From Paracoccus sp. M683 (GTDB lineage Bacteria > Pseudomonadota > Alphaproteobacteria > Rhodobacterales > Rhodobacteraceae), in the NCBI RefSeq assembly GCF_007096355.1, contig NZ_VKDF01000008.1:124001-188000 (forward strand): a stretch of 64,000 bases of DNA, written 5' to 3'. Both the position numbers and the translations under genes were made by a program. This document shows, one piece after another, positions 34,604 through 44,324 of this stretch. The notes under the pieces were generated by a model. It was not told the origin of the DNA, did no database searches, and saw nothing but the letters and a program-made list of their open reading frames with translations. The first letter of the stretch is position 1; every line of letters begins with the position of its first letter.

Positions 34604-34968
34604 TCGCCGCCCGCCACATGATGCTGGCGGCCGGGCTTGCGGCCGTGCTGGTGCTGCCGGCGGTTGCGCAGGAAACGGCGCGGGGCAACGGTGCGCTGTT
34701 GCGCGGGCTGGACAAGATATCGGGGCAGACCCGCGATCTGATGGTTGGCGTGGGCCAAGCCGTTACCTATGGCCGGCTAGAGGTGCGTCTGGGTGAGTGC
34801 CGTTATCCCGCCGGCGATCCCAGCAGCGACGCTTTTGCGCAGATGACGATTACCGATCGGACAATCAACACCACGGTATTCAGCGGCTGGATGATCGCCA
34901 GTTCGCCTGCGCTGTCGTCTCTGGATGATGCGCGTTACGATGTCTGGGTGATTTCCTGCCAAAGCTGA
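34600..34968 (+). CDS. DUF2155 domain secreted protein
   Basis: 122 residues. A signal peptide (about 1-23, LAAGLAAVLVLPAVAQ) leads to the DUF2155 domain with GLDKISGQTRDLMVGVGQAVTYGRLEVRLGECRYP and FSGWMIASSPALSSLDDARYDVWVISC; two cysteines could form a disulfide. Alphaproteobacterial DUF2155 proteins have no assigned function but are consistently next to mlaD and the NDUFA12 gene, suggesting an envelope role. Its 3' end overlaps aat (opposite strand) by 34 bases. Confidence 0.92.
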   Translation: MIAARHMMLAAGLAAVLVLPAVAQETARGNGALLRGLDKISGQTRDLMVGVGQAVTYGRLEVRLGECRYPAGDPSSDAFAQMTITDRTINTTVFSGWMIASSPALSSLDDARYDVWVISCQS

Positions 34969-35564
34969 TCGGCTGTGGGCAAGGGCCTGCGATACAGGTC
35001 GGCCCGACGCCTCAATGCCTGATCCAGCTGTCGGCGATAGCTGTGCCGGGTGATCTCGACGCCACCCATCCGCGCCAGATGCGGCGTCAGGAATTGGGTA
35101 TCGAACAGGGTGAATCCGCCATGGGCCAGCTGCGACGAAAGCCAGATCAGCGCCATCTTTGATCCGTTGGTTCGGGCCGAAACCATGGATTCCCCAAAAA
35201 ACGCGCTGCCCAGAATGACGCCGAAAATACCGCCGGCAAAGCGGCCCTCGTGACGGATTTCCAGCGCGGCGGCATGACCAGCAAGGTACAGTTCGTGATA
35301 CAGCGCACTTAGCGGCGCGTTGATCCATGTCTCGCCCCGATCCCCGCAAGCCGCGACAATCGCGTCGAAATCGCCGTCCAGATGTGCTGACCAGTCCTGT
35401 CGTCGCAAATCCCGCAGCAATGAACGAGAAGCATGGACCCGACCCACCGGCAAGACCCCGCGCCGGGGCGGATCGAACCAGTGCAGGTCGGGCATGTCGG
35501 CACTTTCCGCCATCGGAAAGATGCCCTGGGCATAGCCCGCCAGCAACTGCCGCGCGGTCAGCAC
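34935..35564 (-). CDS. aat: Leucyl/phenylalanyl-tRNA--protein transferase
   Basis: 209 residues. Family signatures are GYAQGIFPMAES, LHWFDPPRRGVLP, and GSAFFGESMVSARTNGSKMALIWLSSQLAHGGFTLFDTQFLTPHLARMGG. The enzyme adds Leu or Phe to the N-terminus of proteins bearing Lys or Arg, marking them for ClpAP through the N-degron pathway. It follows accC with a one-base gap, so it is the last gene of the accB-accC-aat operon, and its 3' end overlaps the convergent DUF2155 gene. Confidence 0.96.
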   Translation of the reverse strand: MLTARQLLAGYAQGIFPMAESADMPDLHWFDPPRRGVLPVGRVHASRSLLRDLRRQDWSAHLDGDFDAIVAACGDRGETWINAPLSALYHELYLAGHAAALEIRHEGRFAGGIFGVILGSAFFGESMVSARTNGSKMALIWLSSQLAHGGFTLFDTQFLTPHLARMGGVEITRHSYRRQLDQALRRRADLYRRPLPTADQLWQEITQTS

Positions 35565-35565
35565 C

Positions 35566-36912
35566 CTAGCCGTAATGCCTGTCCAGCCAGCGTTCCAGCC
35601 AGTGAATCGAGTAATCGCCTGACTGGATATCCGGCTCGGCCAGCAATTCGCGGAACAGCGGAACGGTGCTGTCCACCCCGTCGACGATCAATTCGCCAAG
35701 TGCGCGTGACAGCCTGGCCAATGCCTCGGGGCGGTCGCGGCCGTGGACGATCAGCTTGCCGATCAGGCTGTCATAGAAGGGCGGGATGCGGTAGCCGTCG
35801 TAAAGCGCAGAATCCATCCGCACGCCCAGACCACCCGGCGCGTGATACTGGCTGATCCGGCCGGGGCTGGGGGTGAAACCGGGCACCTTTTCGGCATTGA
35901 TCCTGACCTCGATCGCGTGACCGTTGATCTTCAGATCGTCCTGCTGGAATTCCATTTCCTCGCCGGCAGCGACAAGGATCTGCTGGCGCACCAGATCGAC
36001 GCCAAAGATCGCCTCGGTCACCGGATGCTCGACCTGAAGGCGGGTGTTCATCTCGATGAAATAGAACTCGCCATCCTCATAGAGAAATTCGATGGTGCCG
36101 GCGCCGGCATATTGGATCGCGGCCACGGCATCGGCGCAGATCTTGCCGATCCGGGCGCGTTCTTCGGCGGTGATCACGGGGCCGGGCGCTTCCTCCAGCA
36201 CCTTCTGGTGACGGCGCTGCAAGGAACAGTCGCGTTCGCCCAGATGCACGGCGCGGCCCTTGCCGTCGCCAAAGACCTGAATTTCGATATGGCGCGGCTT
36301 TTGCAGGTATTTCTCGATATAGACATCGGGGTTGCCGAATGCGGCCTTGGCCTCGGCCCGCGCGGTGCGGAAGGCGACCTCAAGGCCCTTTTCGTCCTGC
36401 GCCACCTTCATGCCGCGACCGCCGCCGCCCGCCGTGGCCTTGATGATGACCGGATAGCCGATCTCGGCCGAGACGCGCTTGGCTTCCGCCATGTCATCGA
36501 CGCCACCGGCCGAGCCGGGAACCACGGGAATCCCCAGCTCTCGCGCGGTTTCCTTGGCGGTGATCTTGTCGCCCATGATGCGGATATGTTCGGCGCGGGG
36601 GCCGATGAAGGTGATGCCGTGATCTTCCAGCATCTGCACGAAATTCGCGTTTTCCGACAGGAAGCCATAGCCCGGATGGATCGCCTGCGCGCCGGTGATT
36701 TCACAGGCCGAGATGATCGCGGGCATGGACAGATAGCTGTCGGTCGAGGGCGCCGGGCCGATGCAGACCGATTCGTCGGCCATACGCACATGCATCGCGT
36801 CGGAATCGGCGGTGGAATGCACGGCGACGGTCTGAATGCCCATCTCGCGGCAAGCGCGAATCACGCGCAGGGCGATCTCGCCCCGGTTGGCGATCAGGAT
36901 CTTGTCGAACAT
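35566..36912 (-). CDS. accC: Biotin carboxylase subunit of acetyl-CoA carboxylase
   Basis: 448 residues, full length. The ATP-grasp fold is complete: FDKILIANRGEIALRVIRACREMGI at the start, GGGGRGMKV (ATP-binding loop), ERDCSLQRRHQKVLEEAPGP, and EMNTRLQVEHPVTE with the catalytic Glu and Arg-containing stretch. AccC carboxylates biotin on AccB using bicarbonate and ATP, the first step of fatty acid synthesis. It starts 7 bases after accB. Confidence 0.98.
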   Translation of the reverse strand: MFDKILIANRGEIALRVIRACREMGIQTVAVHSTADSDAMHVRMADESVCIGPAPSTDSYLSMPAIISACEITGAQAIHPGYGFLSENANFVQMLEDHGITFIGPRAEHIRIMGDKITAKETARELGIPVVPGSAGGVDDMAEAKRVSAEIGYPVIIKATAGGGGRGMKVAQDEKGLEVAFRTARAEAKAAFGNPDVYIEKYLQKPRHIEIQVFGDGKGRAVHLGERDCSLQRRHQKVLEEAPGPVITAEERARIGKICADAVAAIQYAGAGTIEFLYEDGEFYFIEMNTRLQVEHPVTEAIFGVDLVRQQILVAAGEEMEFQQDDLKINGHAIEVRINAEKVPGFTPSPGRISQYHAPGGLGVRMDSALYDGYRIPPFYDSLIGKLIVHGRDRPEALARLSRALGELIVDGVDSTVPLFRELLAEPDIQSGDYSIHWLERWLDRHYG

Positions 36913-36919
36913 CAGCGCC

Positions 36920-37435
36920 TCACTCGACGACCATCAGGGGCGAGCCGAACTCGACCGGGGCGCCATCGTCCACAAGGATGCGCTTGACGGTGCCGGCGCG
37001 GGGCGAGGGGATGTGGTTCATCGTCTTCATCGCCTCGACGATCATCAGCGTCTCGCCTTCGGCGACTTGCTGGCCGATCTGGACAAAGGGCGCGGCGCCG
37101 GGTTCGGCCGACAGATATGCGGTGCCCACCATGGGCGAGGTGACGGCGCCGGGCAGGCTGGCCGGGTCTTCATTCGCGGCAGCGGCAGGGGCGGCAGCAG
37201 AGGCGGCTGCGGCAGCAGGCGCCGGGGCAGCGGCTGGCGCATAGGCGGGGGCGGCGGATTGCACAACCACCTGTTTACCATGCTTTGACAGGCTGACCGT
37301 CAGGCGGTCATGCTCGCCATATTCGCGCTTGACCGAAAGCTCGCTGAGATCACTGGCGTTCAGCAATTCAGCGAGCGACTGGATAAAGGCCACGTCGCCA
37401 TCGTGAAGCTTGCTCTGCTTGGGGTCGTTGCTCAT
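36920..37435 (-). CDS. accB: Biotin carboxyl carrier protein
   Basis: 171 residues from the ATG at 37435, chosen because AGAGGA lies 5 bases upstream; an ATG at 37450 would be too near it. The N-terminal helix (DPKQSKLHDGDVAFIQSLAELLNASDLSELSVKREYG) is followed by a long Ala/Pro linker (about 75-100) and the biotinyl domain with the biotinylated lysine in VEAMKTMNHI. AccB carries the carboxybiotin between AccC and the carboxyltransferase. The upstream 100 bases hold the operon promoter. Confidence 0.97.
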   Translation of the reverse strand: MSNDPKQSKLHDGDVAFIQSLAELLNASDLSELSVKREYGEHDRLTVSLSKHGKQVVVQSAAPAYAPAAAPAPAAAAASAAAPAAAANEDPASLPGAVTSPMVGTAYLSAEPGAAPFVQIGQQVAEGETLMIVEAMKTMNHIPSPRAGTVKRILVDDGAPVEFGSPLMVVE

Positions 37436-37537
37436 GCCGTCCTCTGCCATGTTCTCATTGCCGCCCCTGTCCTGGTCGCGGCGGTTCAGGCTGCTTATAC
37501 CTGCTTACATGACCCAAGGGGAAGGGATAACGGCCCT

Positions 37538-38461
37538 CTACTGTTGGTGATCTGGGTCCGCAGTCGCAGCGGCGATCAATCGGGCGGCACGCTGCCGGAT
37601 TTCGTCATGCCATGCCAGCCGTGTCAGCCATTCATCGGGAAAGCCGGATGCGCCCCAGATTGCCCCGGCGAACTGGCCGGTTACGGCGGCGACGGTATCG
37701 GCGTCATCGCCCAGATTGGCTGCCAGAAGCACAGCATCAGCCGCGCCGCCCGCGCGGTGCACGCACCACAGCGCAGCCTCTAACGTGTGGGAGACATAAC
37801 CAGTCGAGCGTATCTGATCACGCGTTTTTGCTGCGAATTCACCGCTGCGCAATACACCTATTGCGGTGTGAAACGGGGTAGGGGCGTCCGCCAATGCGCT
37901 CGGCAGGGTTCGGCCGCTGGCAAGGGCGATCAGCACATGGGTCATCAGATGGGCGGCATCAAGGCATTCGGCGGCCGCATGGGTCGTCCGGCTTTGCATT
38001 TCAGCCGCATGACATGCCGATCGTGGGTTGCGATGCCAGCGGATTGCAACCGGGGCGAGGCGCATGATCGCACCATTTCCGGCGCTGTCGGGTGCCGCGC
38101 TGCCAGCCAATGGATCGCCAGTCTTTAGAAAGCGTGCAATCGCGTTGCGCGTGGTGATGCCGATGTCAAAGCACTCGCCGGTGACACTGTTATCGCCCCA
38201 TTGCCACCAGTTGGCAAATCGTCGCATCAGATCGGCTGAATCAAAATGGCCTGCCGTGCCAGCCGTGGCGATCAGCCCATCAGCAAGGCACAACGCCATG
38301 GATGTATCATCAGTCCATTGGCCGGGCAGCAGTCCGAAGGGGCCGCCACCGATCATGTCCGTCAGTTCCGGCTTGCTGTCGCGGGCCGAGAATTCCAGCG
38401 TGGTGCCAATCGCATCACCGATCGCCAAACCGAGCAGCATGCCGATCAGAAGATCATCCAT
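37538..38461 (-). CDS. ADP-ribosylglycohydrolase family protein
   Basis: 307 residues from the ATG at 38461. All metal-binding motifs of the DraG/ARH fold are present: GLAIGDAIGTTLEF, PGQWTDDTSMALCLADGL, NGAIMRLAPVAI and LGDDADTVAAVTGQFAGAIWG. Such enzymes remove ADP-ribose from proteins, nucleic acids or small molecules; DraG reactivates nitrogenase reductase, but no nif genes are visible here. It is 22 bases downstream of hisE, so it is probably transcribed with the histidine genes. By eye its base composition is less GC-rich than its neighbours. Confidence 0.9.
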   Translation of the reverse strand: MDDLLIGMLLGLAIGDAIGTTLEFSARDSKPELTDMIGGGPFGLLPGQWTDDTSMALCLADGLIATAGTAGHFDSADLMRRFANWWQWGDNSVTGECFDIGITTRNAIARFLKTGDPLAGSAAPDSAGNGAIMRLAPVAIRWHRNPRSACHAAEMQSRTTHAAAECLDAAHLMTHVLIALASGRTLPSALADAPTPFHTAIGVLRSGEFAAKTRDQIRSTGYVSHTLEAALWCVHRAGGAADAVLLAANLGDDADTVAAVTGQFAGAIWGASGFPDEWLTRLAWHDEIRQRAARLIAAATADPDHQQ

Positions 38462-38483
38462 GATCGTCACCGGGTTGCCCGCG

Positions 38484-38798
38484 TCATTTCTGGCGGGCAC
38501 TTTTTTCCTCGATGCCCGACATGCCTTCACGGCGGGTCAACTCGGCCTCGACGTCGGACAGGCTGATATCGCGTGCGGCCAGCATGACCAGCAGGTGATA
38601 CAGCACATCCGCCGCTTCCGAGGTCAGCCGCTGGCGGTCGCCTTTCACGGCCTCGATGATTGCCTCGACAGCCTCTTCCCCAAATTTCTCGGCGCATTTT
38701 TCCGGCCCGCTGGCCAGCAGTTTGGCCGTCCAGCTTTCGGCGGGTTCGGCACCACGCCGGGATTCGATGGTCTGGGCCAGGCGTTCCAGCGCGCTCAT
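38484..38798 (-). CDS. hisE: Phosphoribosyl-ATP pyrophosphohydrolase
   Basis: 104 residues. The MazG-like helical fold shows [13 protein letters not shown] and the metal-binding [13 protein letters not shown] and [19 protein letters not shown] motifs (EExxE and ExxD). It hydrolyses phosphoribosyl-ATP in step two of histidine synthesis. The start overlaps the hisF stop by four bases. The C-terminal Lys/Arg-rich tail is short. Confidence 0.96.
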   Translation of the reverse strand: MSALERLAQTIESRRGAEPAESWTAKLLASGPEKCAEKFGEEAVEAIIEAVKGDRQRLTSEAADVLYHLLVMLAARDISLSDVEAELTRREGMSGIEEKSARQK

Positions 38799-39556
38799 TC
38801 CAGCCTCATGGGGATGCCGGCGGCGGCCATATGGGCCTTGGCCTCGGCAATCGAGAAGGTGCCGAAATGGAAGATACTGGCCGCCAGCACGGCGCTGGCA
38901 TGGCCTTCGGTGACACCCTCGACCAGATGATCCAGCGTGCCGACCCCGCCCGAGGCGATGACGGGAATGCCGACCGCATCGGAAATCGCGCGGGTCAGCG
39001 GCAGGTTATAGCCCGCCTTGGTGCCGTCGCGGTCCATGCTGGTCAGCAGGATCTCGCCCGCGCCTTTCGATTCGGCAAGCCGCGCGAACTCGACCGCGTC
39101 GATGCCGGTGGGCTTGCGCCCGCCATGGGTGAAGATCTCCCATTTGCCGGGTGCCACGGTCTTGGCGTCGATGGCCACGACGATGCATTGACTGCCAAAG
39201 CGGTCGGCGGCCTCGGCCACGACATTCGGGTCGGCGACGGCGGCGGAATTGAACGACACCTTGTCGGCGCCCGCCAGCAGCAGGGCGCGCACGTCATTAT
39301 GCGTGCGCACGCCGCCCCCCACGGTCAGCGGCACAAAGCATTGTTCCGCCGTGCGTGTGACCAGATCGAACATGGTGCCGCGATTTTCATGGGTGGCATG
39401 AATGTCGAGAAAGCAGATCTCGTCGGCCCCGGCGGCGTCATAGGCCTGTGCGGCGGCGACGGGATCGCCGGCATCGACCAGATCGACGAAATTGACGCCC
39501 TTGACCACGCGGCCATCGGCGACATCAAGGCAAGGGATGATGCGGGTTTTCAGCAT
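38795..39556 (-). CDS. hisF: Imidazole glycerol phosphate synthase cyclase subunit
   Basis: 253 residues. TIM-barrel signatures are [25 protein letters not shown] (catalytic Asp11), [16 protein letters not shown], and [21 protein letters not shown] with the second catalytic Asp, then [14 protein letters not shown]. HisF makes imidazole glycerol phosphate with ammonia from HisH. hisH is not adjacent here. hisE follows with an ATGA overlap. Confidence 0.98.
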   Translation of the reverse strand: MLKTRIIPCLDVADGRVVKGVNFVDLVDAGDPVAAAQAYDAAGADEICFLDIHATHENRGTMFDLVTRTAEQCFVPLTVGGGVRTHNDVRALLLAGADKVSFNSAAVADPNVVAEAADRFGSQCIVVAIDAKTVAPGKWEIFTHGGRKPTGIDAVEFARLAESKGAGEILLTSMDRDGTKAGYNLPLTRAISDAVGIPVIASGGVGTLDHLVEGVTEGHASAVLAASIFHFGTFSIAEAKAHMAAAGIPMRLE

Positions 39557-39591
39557 GATGCGGTCATACCGTGTGTTGGCGGGGCGTGAAA

Positions 39592-39610
39592 GGGGGGCGC
39601 TGCACCCCCC
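39592..39610. other. GC hairpin between hisA and hisF
   Basis: GGGGGG (39592-39597) and CCCCCC (39605-39610) form a short stem in the 102-base gap between hisA and hisF. No T-run follows, so it may modulate readthrough or mRNA stability rather than terminate. Confidence 0.45.
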
Positions 39611-39658
39611 GGTCGCTGGTATGGCACTGGTCGGGATGTTTCGGCCAGGCGGAAAGGA

Positions 39659-40375
39659 TCAGCGCAGCGCCGCCAGCGCCTGAGCCAGATCAATCGCCCC
39701 GTCATAAAGTGCGCGCCCCGAGATGGCGCCGGCAATGACGCGGGTGTTGCGCAGCGCCGTCAGGTCGGCCATCGAGGCTACGCCACCCGAGGCGATGACC
39801 GGGATCGAGACGGCACGGGCCAGAGCCTCGGTCGCGGGGATGTTGGGGCCGGCCATCGCACCATCGCGGTCGATATCGGTATAGATGATCGCGGCAACCC
39901 CGGCGTCCTGGAATTGCATGGCCAGTTCGGTTGCCATGACATTGGTTTCCTCGGCCCAGCCACGGGTGGCCACGCGACCCTTGCGGGCGTCGATGCCGAC
40001 GGCGATCTTGCCGGGAAAGGCCATTGCCGCCTCACGCACCAGCGCCGGGTTTTCGACGGCCACGGTGCCCAGGATCACGCGGGCAAGGCCCTTGTCCAGC
40101 CAGCCCTCGATCGTGGCCATGTCGCGGATGCCGCCACCCAGCTGCGTGGGAATGCTGGTGGCGGCGATGATGGCCTGGACCGCCTCGGCATTGACCGGAT
40201 GGCCGGCAAAGGCGCCGTTCAGGTCGACAAGGTGCAGCCATTCGGCACCGGCATCCTGGAAGGCGCGGGCCTGGGCAGCGGGATCGGTGCCGAAAACGGT
40301 GGCGGCATCCATCTCGCCGCGCAGCAGGCGCACACAATTGCCGTCTTTCAGGTCGATGGCGGGATAGAGGATCAT
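39659..40375 (-). CDS. hisA: ProFAR isomerase (HisA)
   Basis: 238 residues from the ATG at 40375, where GGAG lies 7 bases upstream; an in-frame ATG at 40390 gives five more residues. Diagnostic sequence: [28 protein letters not shown] (catalytic Asp8), [31 protein letters not shown] (second catalytic Asp) and [14 protein letters not shown]. It isomerises ProFAR to PRFAR, the substrate of HisF/HisH. First gene of a hisA-hisF-hisE order with about 100 bases between hisA and hisF. Confidence 0.97.
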   Translation of the reverse strand: MILYPAIDLKDGNCVRLLRGEMDAATVFGTDPAAQARAFQDAGAEWLHLVDLNGAFAGHPVNAEAVQAIIAATSIPTQLGGGIRDMATIEGWLDKGLARVILGTVAVENPALVREAAMAFPGKIAVGIDARKGRVATRGWAEETNVMATELAMQFQDAGVAAIIYTDIDRDGAMAGPNIPATEALARAVSIPVIASGGVASMADLTALRNTRVIAGAISGRALYDGAIDLAQALAALR

Positions 40376-40513
40376 CAGTGGCTCCGGCATGGTTCGGGCG
40401 GGGTTTGACACAAGCAGCGGCTGCTGTGAAGGGCGCGACCCCACGTCAGCCTTGCCTGATGGCACAGCCCCGCGCATCATCCCGGCCAGGTTCATTTCCT
40501 GAGGAGGGGAAAG

Positions 40514-40900
40514 ATGAAGAAATTCGCCCTGGCCGCCGCCATCCTGTTTGGCGCGGCCGCCGTCGCCCATGCCGATCCGATCGAAGGTGTCTGGCAGACG
40601 CAACCCGATGAGGGCGCATTCGCCTATGTGAACATCGCGCCTTGCGGCAATGCCTATTGCGGCACGATCACGCGGACCTTCAAGGACAAGGCCGAATATC
40701 AGTCGCCCAATATCGGCAAGCAGATCGTGCGCAGCATGGTCGCCAATGGCGATGGCAGCTATGCCGGGCAGGTGTGGCGGCCGGCGAATGACAAGGTCTA
40801 TGACGGCAAGGCAACCGTCAGCGGCAATCAGATGAGCCTGGCTGGCTGCGTGGCTGGCGGGCTGATCTGCAAAAGCCAGACCTGGGTAAAGATCCAGTAA
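40514..40900 (+). CDS. DUF2147 domain secreted protein
   Basis: 128 residues. A signal peptide ([20 protein letters not shown]) precedes a DUF2147 domain: [32 protein letters not shown] and [41 protein letters not shown]. The fold is a small periplasmic beta barrel with four cysteines; function is not established. AGGAGGGGAAAG precedes the ATG, an unusually strong ribosome site. It has its own terminator. Confidence 0.92.
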   Translation: MKKFALAAAILFGAAAVAHADPIEGVWQTQPDEGAFAYVNIAPCGNAYCGTITRTFKDKAEYQSPNIGKQIVRSMVANGDGSYAGQVWRPANDKVYDGKATVSGNQMSLAGCVAGGLICKSQTWVKIQ

Positions 40901-40922
40901 CGCGCTTTCAGCGGGACGGATC

Positions 40923-40949
40923 AAAGGGGTGCCAACGGTGCCCCTTTTT
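40923..40949 (+). terminator. Rho-independent terminator after the DUF2147 gene
   Basis: AAAGGGGTGCC pairs with GGTGCCCCTTT (two G-U pairs) around an AAC loop and runs into TTTTT. Confidence 0.85.
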
Positions 40950-41010
40950 CTTGCGCGCCGCGATGGCTGGGGTAACCTTGCCTGATGTTTCGTCAGGGAC
41001 CCGCCACCAG

Positions 41011-42939
41011 ATGCCCAACAAGGTCGTTTCCGCCCATGATGCCGTCGCGCTGATCCATTCGGGCGATACCGTCACCACCTCGGGTTTCGTGGGCGCTGGC
41101 GTGCCCGACTGCCTGCTGAAGGCCCTGGCCGACCGGTTTGCAAAGCATGGCCAGCCGCGTGACCTGACCTTGCTGTTTGCGGCCGGGCAGGGCGATGGCA
41201 AGGGGCGCGGGCTGGACCGGCTGGCGCTGCCGGGGCTGGTTGGGCGGATCATTGGCGGGCATTGGGGGCTGATCCCGCAACTGGGTGCCATGGCCGTCAA
41301 GGGCGAGATCCGGGGCTGGAACTTTCCACAGGGTGTCATCAGCCATCTGTTTCGCGACATCGCCGCCGGCAAGCCCGGCACGATCAGCCATGTCGGTCTG
41401 GAAACCTTTGTCGATCCGCGTCTTGGCGGTGGCCGGATCAGCGCCGCCGCGCGTGATGATCTGGTCGAGCTGATCACCATCGGCGGGGCCGAGCGTCTGT
41501 TCTATCACGCCATGCCGATCAATGTGGCGCTGTTGCGCGGGTCCACGGCGGACGAGCGCGGCAATATCACGATGGAGCGTGAGGCCCTGATCCTGGACAA
41601 TCTGGCGCAGGCGATGGCGGCGCGGAACTCGGGCGGGGTGGTGATCGTGCAGGTCGATCAGATCGTCGCGGGTGGCAGCCTGAATGCGCGCGACGTGGTG
41701 ATCCCCGGCGTGCTGGTCGATGCCGTGGTGCAGGCCCCTGCCGATCTGCATCCGCAGACCTATGCCACGCAATACAACCGCTATTTCACCGGCCGCTATC
41801 GCGCACCCGAGGAAGGCGCGGCACCGATGACGCTGGATCTGCGCAAGGTGATCGCCCGGCGCTGCGCTTTTGAATTGCCCGTGGGGGGTGTTGTCAATCT
41901 GGGCATCGGCATGCCCGAAGGCGTGGCGGCGGTCGCAGCAGAGGAGGGGCTTTTGTCCCATGTCACCCTGACCGCCGAGCCGGGCGTGATTGGCGGCCAG
42001 CCGGCCTCGGGGCTGGATTTCGGCGCGGCGGTGAATACCGAGGCGATCATTGCCCAGAACCAGCAATTCGATTTCTATGACGGCGGCGGGCTGGACATGG
42101 CCTGCCTGGGCATGGCCGAGGCCGACCGCCACGGCAATGTGAATGTCAGCCGTTTCGGCCCCAAACTGGCCGGCGCGGGCGGGTTCATCAATATCAGCCA
42201 GAATGCCCGCAGCGTGGTCTTTGCCGGCACCTTCACGGCGGGCGGGCTTCAGGCGCGGGCGGGCGATGGGCGGCTGGTCATCGACCAGGAAGGCAAGGCG
42301 CGGAAATTCATCGAGGCGGTGCAGCAGGTGACCTTTTCCGGCGCGCGGGCGCGGCGCATGGGTCAGCGGGTGCTGTTCGTGACCGAACGCTGCGTGCTGG
42401 AACTGGGCAATCGGGACGGTGTGCGCCTGACCGAGATCGCGCCCGGTATCGACCCCGACCGCGACATCCTGCCGCTGATGGGCTTTGTGCCGCCGATGGA
42501 TGCGATTGCGCCGATGGATGCCCGGATCTTTACCGATGCGCCGATGGGGCTGCGCGATGACCTGCTGGATATCCCGCTGTCGCGCCGCATCCACTATGAC
42601 GGCGACCGCAAGATCCTGTTCATCAACCTGTCGCGCATGACGATCCGCAACCCCGCCGATATTGCCGCCGTGAAACAGGGGGTCGAGGCGGCGCTGGCCG
42701 GGTTGGGCCACCGTGTCGATGTGGTCGTCGATTACGACCTGACGCGGATCGACGATCAGGTTCAGCATGACTGGACCGCGATGGTCGGCGATCTGGAGGA
42801 CCGGCTTTATGCCCGCGTCACCCGCTATTCCGGCAGCGCCTTTCTGCGCCGGCGACTTGGCGAGGCATTGCAGCCACGCCGTCAGACCACGATATTTTCC
42901 AATGAAGCCGCCGCCCGTGCCGCGCTGCGCGACGGTTGA
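41011..42939 (+). CDS. Acyl-CoA:acetate/3-ketoacid CoA-transferase (YdiF-like)
   Basis: 642 residues from the ATG at 41011, alpha and beta halves fused in one chain. The alpha half has [31 protein letters not shown] and the loop [17 protein letters not shown]; the beta half begins about residue 275 with [35 protein letters not shown], and the catalytic Glu lies in [18 protein letters not shown]. It moves CoA between acetate or acetoacetate and acyl-CoAs. Preferred substrates cannot be read. It stands alone without flanking thiolase or dehydrogenase genes. Confidence 0.93.
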   Translation: MPNKVVSAHDAVALIHSGDTVTTSGFVGAGVPDCLLKALADRFAKHGQPRDLTLLFAAGQGDGKGRGLDRLALPGLVGRIIGGHWGLIPQLGAMAVKGEIRGWNFPQGVISHLFRDIAAGKPGTISHVGLETFVDPRLGGGRISAAARDDLVELITIGGAERLFYHAMPINVALLRGSTADERGNITMEREALILDNLAQAMAARNSGGVVIVQVDQIVAGGSLNARDVVIPGVLVDAVVQAPADLHPQTYATQYNRYFTGRYRAPEEGAAPMTLDLRKVIARRCAFELPVGGVVNLGIGMPEGVAAVAAEEGLLSHVTLTAEPGVIGGQPASGLDFGAAVNTEAIIAQNQQFDFYDGGGLDMACLGMAEADRHGNVNVSRFGPKLAGAGGFINISQNARSVVFAGTFTAGGLQARAGDGRLVIDQEGKARKFIEAVQQVTFSGARARRMGQRVLFVTERCVLELGNRDGVRLTEIAPGIDPDRDILPLMGFVPPMDAIAPMDARIFTDAPMGLRDDLLDIPLSRRIHYDGDRKILFINLSRMTIRNPADIAAVKQGVEAALAGLGHRVDVVVDYDLTRIDDQVQHDWTAMVGDLEDRLYARVTRYSGSAFLRRRLGEALQPRRQTTIFSNEAAARAALRDG

Positions 42940-42966
42940 GCCGCCGCCTTGCCAAGCCGCGAACGG

Positions 42967-43356
42967 TCAGTTCGTGCCCTCAAGCAGATGCGCCTCGGTT
43001 TCGGGGACGGTTTCGGTTTCGATCGTGCCGTCGGGCTCGGCGACGGCCTCGGTGATCGGCGCGGGCGGGGCGAAGGGGGCGGTCAGTTCCGCCGTCTTGG
43101 CCTGCTTGTCATAGATGCAGACATAGCGATCCGCGCCGCCATCGGGCAGCGTCGTGATCAGCAGCGCCGCGCCATAGCTTTCCGAACCAAAGGGATTGAC
43201 CTCGATCACCGTTTCGCCTGTTTCGGGGGCCAGCGCGGTGCAGGCGGCCTCGACCTCGGCGCGGAATGTTTCCCATGCCTCTTCGGACGAGGCAAAGGCA
43301 GGCGCTGTTGCATGGCAACCGATCAGGGCGGCGAGGATCAGGCGATGGGCGGTCAT
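42967..43356 (-). CDS. Secreted hypothetical protein
   Basis: 129 residues with a signal peptide (MTAHRLILAALIGCHATAPAFA) and one further cysteine pair (AACTALAP and RYVCIYDKQ). The mature domain (SSEEAWETFRAEVEAACTAL, NPFGSESYGAALLITT) is compact; the last about 30 residues are Glu/Pro/Thr rich. No family recognised. It converges on the CoA-transferase gene with a 27-base gap and stands downstream of the OmpA-like gene on the same strand but beyond that gene's terminator. Confidence 0.72.
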   Translation of the reverse strand: MTAHRLILAALIGCHATAPAFASSEEAWETFRAEVEAACTALAPETGETVIEVNPFGSESYGAALLITTLPDGGADRYVCIYDKQAKTAELTAPFAPPAPITEAVAEPDGTIETETVPETEAHLLEGTN

Positions 43357-43391
43357 GGTGGCGGGCTCCGTTCGGGGGATTTGGCGGAATG

Positions 43392-43422
43392 AAAAAGGGC
43401 CGGGTGCATTGCCCGGCCCTTT
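43392..43422 (-). terminator. Rho-independent terminator of the OmpA-like gene
   Basis: AAAGGGCCGGG (43394-43404) and CCCGGCCCTTT (43412-43422) form an 11-base perfect stem; read on the minus strand it ends in TTTTT. It lies about 25 bases after the stop of the 43446-44108 gene. Confidence 0.9.
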
Positions 43423-43445
43423 CGGATTGCGCTGCGCGGGCAGGG

Positions 43446-44108
43446 TTACTGCGTCGGGCGGATCAGGATCTCGACCCGGCGGTTCGAGGCGCGGCCCTGA
43501 ACCGTGTCGTTCGAGGCGATGGGCTGGGTCTCGCCCCGGCCGACGGCGACGACGCGGTTGCCGTTCACGCCGGCGGCGGTCAGGATGCCCGCGACCGATT
43601 GCGCGCGGCGCTGCGACAGATCCTGGTTATAGGCGCTGCGGCCGGTATTGTCGGTATGGCCGACGACCTCGACTCGGCTGTTCGGATATTGGTTCAGGTT
43701 CCGCGCCACGGCGTAAAGGTCGTTCTGCGCCGGGCCGGACACGGCGGCCGAATCGGTGGCGAACAGGATGCCTTCGGGCATGATCACTTGCAGATAGCTG
43801 CCATGGTTGATGATGCGAATATTCGGGTTGCTGACCGACTGTTGCAGCGCGGCGGCCTGGGCATCCATGATATTGCCGGCAACGGCGCCGGCGGCGGCGC
43901 CGACGATGGCGCCCTTGATGGCGTCCTTGCCCTGGCTGTTCTTGTCGCTGTCGCGAGTGGCGCCCAGCACCCCGCCAATGACCGCGCCCGCAATCGCGCC
44001 CTGCTGGGTGCGGCTCATCTGGGTCTGGTTGCCATAGGGGTCGGTGGTGCAGCCGGCAAGCCCGATAAGCGAGGCAGTTGCGGCAAGCGCGATCGTCCGG
44101 GTTTTCAT
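43446..44108 (-). CDS. OmpA family lipoprotein with glycine zipper (YiaD-like)
   Basis: 220 residues from the ATG at 44108, the better spaced of two ATGs after AAAGGA. A lipoprotein signal peptide ends at the lipobox LIGLAGC. A glycine-zipper segment (GAIAGAVIGGVLGATRD ... GAIVGAAAGAVAGNIMDA, about residues 38-85) is followed by an OmpA-like peptidoglycan-binding domain (about 110-220: VEVVGHTDNTGRSAYNQDLSQRRAQSVAGIL and GRGETQPIASNDTVQGRASNRRVEI). It probably links the outer membrane to peptidoglycan, as YiaD does. Confidence 0.93.
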   Translation of the reverse strand: MKTRTIALAATASLIGLAGCTTDPYGNQTQMSRTQQGAIAGAVIGGVLGATRDSDKNSQGKDAIKGAIVGAAAGAVAGNIMDAQAAALQQSVSNPNIRIINHGSYLQVIMPEGILFATDSAAVSGPAQNDLYAVARNLNQYPNSRVEVVGHTDNTGRSAYNQDLSQRRAQSVAGILTAAGVNGNRVVAVGRGETQPIASNDTVQGRASNRRVEILIRPTQ

Positions 44109-44324
44109 TTTGTCCATGTCCTTTTGTCGTTCCGTTACGGCGGCGGTGGTTTTCGGGGCCTGCCGACCGGTCGGCATCATTGCTGTTCTGGTGTGGCCTT
44201 GTGGCCGATAACGCCGGACCCTAGCGTCGGTTCCACCCCGAATGCCAGTCACGCCTTTGTGGAAGCCGCTGACATGGCGTCACATTCCGGCCAGACCGGC
44301 GTGATCCTGCCGATGCCTGCGATG

